Part shown: piece after piece, positions 57,858 to 64,000 of the stretch | Layout: every line of letters begins with the position of its first letter | Numbering within the stretch: position 1 is the stretch's first letter | NCBI GenBank assembly: GCA_026075535.2 | Contig: AP026547.1 | Location: 1,116,001 to 1,180,000 of the forward strand | DNA length: 64,000 nt | Origin: Tricholoma matsutake | Lineage: Eukaryota; Basidiomycota; Agaricomycetes; Agaricales; Tricholomataceae | Direction: 5' to 3' | The notes under the pieces: generated by a model | Database searches by the model: none | Told to the model about the DNA's origin: nothing | What the model saw: only the letters and a program-made list of their open reading frames with translations | Made by a program: the position numbers and the translations under genes

Positions 57858-58788
57858 CCGCGCCGAAACTAGTATCCTTCCACCGCCACATGAGGAGATC
57901 TCTAAACATGAAGTATGCATGCAGCTTTATAGCCCATGTAGGTTTCTATTGTAATGAATAAGTATTTCAGTTTACATGTCCATGGTTACAGATGCCAAAA
58001 AGAATTCTAATGTTCCCAAGATGCCACCAAGTGGGTGGAATAAATTTGAAGATCTCAAAAGCCCATTCTTACCACCACCAATTCCGAGCTGGTGAAAGGC
58101 TCTTTCAGGTTTTACTCCCCAAAATCCTCCACCCACAATGGCAGAGGGTTATGTCTTTCCTGAGCCTGCTTTGTTCATTGTGGTTCAAAACAAAGAACAT
58201 CAAGATGCCTATTTCTGAAGCTGGCTCAAATTTCATACAGCTATGATCTACTGGATCAGCACTCACAATTCCACTGTGTCGGCAATACCTAATAGTCTTT
58301 GGTGCAACCTTCTCGCCTTCTTGCTCATTGGTGAAAAGAAAGCAGGCCCTTTGAGTATGAAAAGCATGAAACTGTGGGAGACCACACAGCAATTTATGGA
58401 TGATTCTTTGATGGCATATGGAGTTAGCTTTGCAGAATCGCATGGCAGTCAACTGATGTGGAATGGTAGCATTGTCAATTTGTTAGGCGACCATGAGCAT
58501 GAAGAAATTCTTTGGGAACTGGCTGAGCTTAGCTTTAGGTTTGAGCTCCTTGCTCTCAATGCGTGGGTCACAACCAACACCAGTGATGATCATCAAGAAC
58601 TCATAAGAGCCTGCTTTCTGGGTGGAGCATCTGCATCATTGCTGCTGGCAGACTTGGGTGCAGTCAATCATGGTCTAGGGAATGTGTACTGGAAGCCTAG
58701 ATCTGTATATTTACATGCATTGAAGAAGGTGATGACCACATGGAAAGGAGAAGTCCTGCCAATCATTCTTGCAAAGAAAATTCAATAG

Positions 58789-59373
58789 ACAGAATGGGAG
58801 ATTGAAGACCTTGAGGATGAGATTACTCGTTTATGTGAAGACCTTCTACAACTATTTTGGATGAGCTCCTATTACTCCCTGACATTTATCCCATGCTGCC
58901 TCTTTACACTGTGTTTCTTATCCTCAAGGCCTTACCATTGTCGACTCCTGCCCAAATATTACTTATGACATGACCAACATCAGGATTTAATGGACAGTAT
59001 GTATCTCTTATCCGCCCATGACGAATGAACTTGCTGATCTCATTGTAGATTTTTGTTTTGTTTGTATTTTAAAATAAACTGTCATTTCTTGTTCAGATGT
59101 CAATAGTGGCCCAACATGTGAGTAATGTGTCATTTTGAGTGCAATTGTTTACATTTATTGCTATGAACTACTTCCTAGTCTTCTTTATCTGGACCTAAAT
59201 TTCTGTTCTTCCTTCACAGCCCTTGATGACCTCCCACTTATGCTTTCTCCCTCGGACTTGCAGTTGTTCAACCTTGATGTTGATGGTTGGTGGATTAGAA
59301 TGGTGTGAGCCTTCAATGTGGACTTCAATCTTTGTTGTTTCCTGAAATGATTTTATAGGTCAGATCACAATAG
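58789..59373. other. Spacer right of hypothetical copy 2
   Basis: The first 120 nt continue the decayed end of the hypothetical gene. Beyond that no frame is convincing; CTCCCACTTATGC-type sequence is unremarkable. Confidence 0.35.
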
Positions 59374-59761
59374 TCATAACAAATTTCTTCTTGCCTTGTT
59401 GCCCAATGATAATACAATGTCCATATTCACCACCCCAGAAGTGTTCCCTTCTTCCACTTCATCTGCACTGACTTGAGCTCTGCAGGTTGCATCAGCTGAC
59501 CGATAATTCAGTTCATACACATCTTTCCTTGAGAAAAAACTCACCATTGTTGTTTGATGCATGATCCACATTGTCACTAGCTGGTGGTGGAGAGCTTGTG
59601 AAGGGATATCCAGCTTGATTCTCGATCATTGGCACAGATTCTTTGTTGTTGTTTGGATAGGAGCACCCACATTCAGATTCAGTATCGCTGTCAACAATGA
59701 CTATGGGCCTCACTGGAGGAAGAGGTGTAGAGGGGATTGCTGGCTGAAAACCTGAGGGCAT
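59374..59761 (-). pseudogene. N-terminal fragment of an unknown protein
   Basis: The minus-strand ATG at 59761 opens MPSGFQPAIPSTPLPPVRPI, then VIVDSDTESECGCSY, a Pro-rich start with an acidic VDSD motif. The frame decays after 59513. It resembles N-terminal leaders of transposon-associated basidiomycete proteins, but this is weak. Confidence 0.35.
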
Positions 59762-60619
59762 TGTGCGTTGGTGGGTATTGGGATTTACCTATTGACTGAG
59801 CTGATGACTTTTATCCTTGCCATCTGTGCCCTTGCAACGTATCTTCAAAATCCAGTTGCATCTTACAAGTTGAATGAATTGATAGTGCTAACATCATAAT
59901 TTCATCCAGGGTCAATTAAGGGTTCCACGTAAGTAAAGTGTTGTGTCTCCTGCTACCAGTCTCCTTTCATAACAAAATTACTGGATGCTTCCAAGCACGC
60001 TTCTATCACAGCTGTTGCCCTCAAAGCCAGTGTCATCCCTTTGAAGTTGTATTCCTTTCCACTGCAAGCTTGGGTGTGGACAGTCCCATGTACAGTACGT
60101 CATGCATGATCCAACCACCCAATCACATCCACTAACACTCCCCTGGCACTAGAACTTTGTTCAATCTGTACCAAGGTTTTGTACATCATGCAAGATCTGA
60201 CCCTAAGTGGTTGGATGTCAACCATTTATGCTGAACATATTTTGTATGTAAATTATGTCTTGTCGATCACTACTGTTCAGGCACTAGAACCTTTTCACCA
60301 TGGATATGGGCAGGTTCTGTACCTTATGCAAGATCCATGCCAAGTGGTCGCGCAATAATTATCCCTCCTCAATTCATTGCTTACATAAAGGCCACTCCCA
60401 GATCCAAATGACTCTCATGCTAGAAGTTCTGCTGGTAACTAACTGCATGGACAATTCTCCCATTCATTTATGGCTTATCGATGGAACATATCCCTGCTCA
60501 TGCTTATAAACTGGCTTCACCTTGTTGTTCCCCATGACAAGATCAATGGCCCTGAAGTCTCACTCAGCTAAACCTGCATCTGGCTTCAAGGTGAAATTGA
60601 CATCAAGCACATCTGCTGT
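59762..60619. other. Stretch with weak direct repeats
   Basis: Two related segments near 60146-60220 and 60281-60355 share ACTAGAAC, GGTTNTGTAC and ATGCAAGATC...AGTGGT. A short plus-strand frame reads MPSGRAIIIPPQFIAYIKAT. No gene can be assigned. Confidence 0.35.
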
Positions 60620-61115
60620 GAAAACCAAGCAGGAGTTGCTGAAGGGTTGTAAACCAGGCTCGTATTTTGTCTTCCTGTGTGACAATTACTCATTGCATCC
60701 AAAAAACACAGCTGTATCTCCTAGCGCAAAGGGAAACAAGAAAATCAAACAGGAATTATTGAAGGGTTGTAAACTAGGTTAGTACTTTGTCCTCCTGCTC
60801 AGCAATTGCTTATTGCATTCACAAAACCATAGCTGTAACCCCTAGCACAAAGGAAAACCACAAGATAAAGCAGGAATTGCTGAAGAACTCTAAATGAGGT
60901 TGGTACTTTGTTATCTCTAACGACGATCACTTATTGTATCCAAAACATAGCTGTATCCTCCAGTGCACAGGAAAGCCATGATGTGCGATTAAAAAAACTG
61001 GGTTGGTACTTTGTTATATCTCATAATGATCACTTATTGCATCCAAAACATAGCCATATCCTCCAGTGCACAGGAAAGCCATGACATGCAATTAAAAGAA
61101 CTGGAAGGCAGGTCA
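60620..61115 (+). repeat. Degenerate tandem repeat, unit about 120 nt
   Basis: Four or so units share AAGCAGGAGTTGCTGAAGGG, a TAYTTTGTC...CCTNCTG word, ATTGCATCCAAAA-CATAGC and CAAAGGGAAA. The first two units keep an open frame (KQELLKGCK); later ones are broken. Confidence 0.7.
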
Positions 61116-61631
61116 ATATCCATGGACCATTCATAATGCTAATTATTTCCTGTTTTCAGCTGAGAACAATGCCTTGCAAAGGACTCTAGCTATGAAGGAA
61201 CATCCTGCAACTATAATGATGATACCATGCCCAGAAAAGGGAGTTGCTGGTAATGGATTCAACCTACAAGAGGCCATGGGGCTTGCAGATGATGGGGAGA
61301 CATACAACCTTCTTTGAGTGAGTCCTACCAGCATGCGCACTTATCTCTCGCTCATGATTGTAGCGTGCTGTTTGGGACCTATCAGCTAAAGCAGGGCTTG
61401 ACTGCACAGTATTGTGACACCGTCAACCCAAAGAACTTATTAGCAAGATTATTGGAGCCATATGTGTCCTTCCTTTTTACTTTTTACATGTCATATCTTT
61501 CTAACAATATTATACTCTAGGCATGACAGCGTCATGGCTATTTCAAGCAGTTCCCACATGGTTGGCCCATCGAAGAATTCCTCAAATCAAATCTGAAGAA
61601 TAAACGCATGTATGTACACAAATGAGGATAT

Positions 61632-62051
61632 ATGGGAGATCAGACAAATTGCAATAAGGAAGGGGACAATGGTGGTGAAGGAAGAGAAGGAGAAGGAAGC
61701 AATGATGGGAATGATGGTGTCAAGGGGGCTAGTAGCAATGGCAGTGACATTGGGGGCAGTAACAAGTCAGGCAATGACAATGACCAAGGCAGCAATGACA
61801 ACAGGGCTGGTGACTGCGGTGACTACAACAGGGTGGGCAGCTATGATGGGGCTGGTGGTAATGGAGCTGGTGTCTATAATGGAGCTGGTGACCATGATGG
61901 AGCTGGTGACTGTGATGGAGCTGGTGACTGTGATGGAGCTGGTAACTATGATGGAGCCAGTGACTATGATGGAGCAAGTGGCCATGATGGAGCCAGTGAC
62001 CACAAGGATGAGGGCTCTGCAGATGAGGAGGAGGGCCTGGAATATTATTAG
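61632..62051 (+). CDS. Asp/Gly/Asn-rich repeat ORF
   Basis: A 139-codon frame starts MGDQTNCNKEGDNGG and becomes a GA-D-x-DGAGD repeat ending DEGSADEEEGLEYY. The sequence is nearly devoid of hydrophobic residues. It is either a terminal exon of an unknown acidic low-complexity protein or a by-product of the 18-nt DNA repeat. No partner or domain could be identified. Confidence 0.35.
   Translation: MGDQTNCNKEGDNGGEGREGEGSNDGNDGVKGASSNGSDIGGSNKSGNDNDQGSNDNRAGDCGDYNRVGSYDGAGGNGAGVYNGAGDHDGAGDCDGAGDCDGAGNYDGASDYDGASGHDGASDHKDEGSADEEEGLEYY
61846..62006 (+). repeat. 18-nt tandem repeat
   Basis: About nine copies of GATGGAGCTGGTGACTNT. Because 18 is a multiple of three, several frames on both strands stay open. 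Confidence 0.9.
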
Positions 62052-62189
62052 GATGAGTGATATTTGGGGTAGGCTGAGGAAGAGGATGGAAAGACCAATT
62101 CTACCGACAATAGTAGCTATTCAATGAGTTGTAGTCTGGATCTTAACTGATGAATTAGTTCTTTAAATGGATGAATTGTTTATATTTCA

Positions 62190-62560
62190 AATGTTCTATG
62201 GTTCCTGAATAGCCTATCAAAAGTGGATGATTTTACATATTTTATGGTTACCGAATAGCCTATCAAAAATGGATGATTTTAATGTTCTATGGTTACTGAA
62301 TAAATCTACCTGGAGTGGATGAATTTTCTATGACATGGTAAAAATGACATGGTATGAAACATGCCATTTTTGACATGAATTTCACCACTTCGGTTTGTCC
62401 CTTTAAAAAATGAAAATGATACCATGGCATCATACAATTACTGGGATGAAATTTATTCTCTCCTGTGGATTGTATTCATTCCCTCTGTGGATGAAATTTA
62501 TTCCCTCTGTGGATTGTATTTATTCCCTCTGTGGATGAAATTTATTCCCTCCAGGTATCA
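62190..62560. repeat. Short tandem repeats
   Basis: Two or three copies of GGTTNCTGAATAGCCTATCA-type units (62200-62300) and about four copies of TTCCCTCTGTGGAT (62475-62550). Confidence 0.75.
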
Positions 62561-63305
62561 TATTCAGTACTTGAGGACACTAATAATGGTATGAATTTAC
62601 ATATATAAGCAGGGAGAATTGGGGTGTGAATTTCTGGTGTTGGGGGTCCACAATGCTTGTGAGTCGCTGCCTCTTCCTGTCTGAGTCCTGCTTGCTTGCT
62701 TCACAGGCCTCACACAACCATCCATGGATATGGTATTATGAGTCTGAGGTACAAGGACTTGTCTTTTTAACCCAACCAACCAGCCAGCAAAAGTGATATG
62801 TTAAGTCTGACAGCTGCTCAGCAGATGTCGGAGTTTCAACACTGTCTGAAGACAGGCTTATATTTTGAAGTCAGTCCAACTCAGCCCCTTATAAACTTTC
62901 ACACTCAGCAGGTTTTACTGACATGCAGATTTTGAACAAAAAAGGAAACTGTCACATTGAGTCATGCTTCCTCAAAAAGCTCAGCAGCACGATGTACACA
63001 CAAAAGAGTTGTTTGTTGGGCCCTAAGTAATGGTTTTCAAGTTCTTTTATTTTATTTTATTTTCAACTAACTAATGTTCTAATTTGATCTTTAAGTTCTA
63101 TTACCACAAGATGGTGCCAAGACAGCAGATCCACACCTGCACCACTGCTGCAAGCATCTGCTTGCAGGGTGGATAATGGATCATGACATGGGGATGGGGA
63201 TGACAACACAACAAAAATAGCAGCTGCGGCAGATGACAAGGGGGATGACAAGGATGGGAGGAGAGGGAAGTTCAGGCAAAGGATGCAGCACCATACAACA
63301 AAAAG

Positions 63306-63395
63306 GGTCCAAGAGGCATCGCTGATGTCTCTTGGGCTGTAGTTAAGTTTTTTTCTTATTCATTTCATTTTTTTCGGTGCTAACAAAGTTTCTAG
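63306..63395 (+). other. Hairpin followed by intron-like segment (module 3)
   Basis: Imperfect inverted repeat GGTCCAAGAG...CTCTTGGGCT (63306-63338), then GTTAAG, GTGCTAACAA and TTTCTAG (63395). Confidence 0.45.
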
Positions 63396-63666
63396 GTATT
63401 AACTATGGACAACAATGACAACCCTGACCCAGCACCAAACCAGGACAACAAGGACGATGGCAAGGACAGCAAGGAACATGGGAGGACAACAACAATCATG
63501 GTGAAGGCACAGCAACAATGGGGACAACAACAGCGACAACTCCTGGGACGACGACAGGGGGACAACACAACCAAAATGAAAATGGTGGCAGCAGCAACTA
63601 GGGTGGGACAACAACAGCACACAAGGAAGGCACAGGAGACAGAGATGGCCCATATGATGACGAAAC

Positions 63667-63748
63667 AGGCCCAAGAGACATCTCTTGGGCCTGTAATATG
63701 TTTTTTTCTCTTTCATTTCATCTTCTTATTACTAACACAACTTTTTAG
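63667..63748 (+). other. Hairpin followed by intron-like segment (module 4)
   Basis: Perfect inverted repeat AGGCCCAAGAGA / TCTCTTGGGCCT (63667-63692), directly followed by GTAATATG, TTACTAAC and TTTTTAG (63748): a 56-nt intron-like segment. Confidence 0.6.
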
Positions 63749-64000
63749 GTACTACAAACTCAAACTACTGATGACAACGACTGGAATTCCCGAACCCACT
63801 GCCACCACCACTGCCACCAAAACTGAGGGACTGACAATGGCAAGGATGACAACAAGCAAGAAAGGCCGACCAACACAGTGAGGATGGGGGCTATGGGGAC
63901 AATGACAATGAGGAGGTGGATAGCGACGACAGTGACAATGAAAAGATGGCGGGGACAAAGACCAGGCCAGACTACAGGACAACCAGGCACAGGGATGGCA

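Larger units (their letters stand above)
46850..58788 (+). pseudogene. Basidiomycete hypothetical protein, copy 2, split by Gypsy 3
   Basis: The first part (46850-47623) matches copy 1 from SKYKN to NPFQSI, with an internal deletion of about 40 nt near 46868 and a shift at 47345. The rest resumes at 57858 after the retrotransposon (PKLVSFHRHMRRSL region, then RCHQVGGINLKISKAHSYHH). It continues beyond the end of copy 1: EILWELAELSFRFELLALNA and FLGGASASLLLADLGAVNHG, up to TAG at 58786-58788, with WEIEDLEDEITRLCEDL still readable after it. Function unknown. Copy 1 shows the uninterrupted insertion site. Confidence 0.6.
63040..64000. mobile_element. hAT-like composite repeat, copy C (left part)
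   Basis: Same organisation as copies A and B: an intron-like CAACTAACTAATG...CTTTAAG segment (to 63095), TTCTATTACCACAAGATGGT as in copy B near 14854, a CTGCTTGCAGGGTGGA module (63160), low-complexity GATGACAAGG/CAACAACAATC tracts and two hairpin modules. The terminal inverted repeats were not seen; the right end lies beyond the window. Confidence 0.5.

Noticed and set aside
61729..62003. Minus-strand His/Ser/Tyr repeat frames opposite the Asp/Gly repeat ORF
   Set aside because: Products of the 18-nt repeat read in other frames; unusual composition without a start context.

Overview
The window reads as a transposon-dense, gene-poor stretch of a filamentous basidiomycete (Agaricomycete) genome. 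The evidence is: 47-61 nt GT-AG introns, an AreA GATA-like/DUF3295 regulator gene, a multi-span membrane/ankyrin/HEAT protein of a type I know from Agaricomycetes, chromodomain Ty3/Gypsy elements, DIRS, CACTA and hAT relics, and a basidiomycete-type hypothetical family that travels with transposons. A Boletales-like ectomycorrhizal source is my guess from protein resemblance only. I saw no tRNA, rRNA or CRISPR array.

Layout. 1-4.7 kb: a LINE endonuclease fragment broken by a TA-flanked inverted-repeat element, then a non-autonomous hAT-like element (about 2289-3552) and a decayed hAT transposase. 5.4-8.5 kb: one intact three-exon gene (5465-8449) with an N-terminal AreA GATA-like domain and a C-terminal DUF3295-like region. 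9.3-13.9 kb: a foldback element and a truncated DIRS-like tyrosine-recombinase retrotransposon. 14.5-16.1 kb: a second hAT-like non-autonomous element with 17-bp inverted ends and a perfect 8-bp target duplication. 16.95-22.8 kb: a Gypsy chromovirus (copy 1) inserted in another coding fragment, followed by a 5' portion of a Copia element (to 25.6 kb). 26.3-27.8 kb: a hAT transposase relic and a small unrecognised spliced gene.

28.7-32.5 kb holds the most interesting locus: an apparently intact spliced gene encoding about 8 membrane spans, two ankyrin repeats and ten HEAT repeats. Nine HEAT repeats each occupy one 117-nt exon followed by a 51-52 nt intron, in a tandem array with an exact 168-bp period. 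32.8-39.0 kb: Gypsy copy 2 on the minus strand, with a perfect 5-bp target duplication. 39.6-43.1 kb: a CACTA/Tnp2-like transposase relic. 43.6-45.1 kb: inverted dispersed repeats around a solo LTR. 45.2-58.9 kb: an inverted duplication of a hypothetical gene, one copy split by a third, 10.2-kb Gypsy element (47624-57857) that carries an antisense accessory ORF and a possible central polypurine tract. 59-64 kb: repeats, an Asp/Gly repeat ORF and the left part of a third hairpin/intron-punctuated repeat cluster.

The two intact genes lack nonsense codons, while every transposon reading frame examined is broken, mostly by TGA at positions expected to be CGA arginine codons. This indicates decay by CpG deamination.
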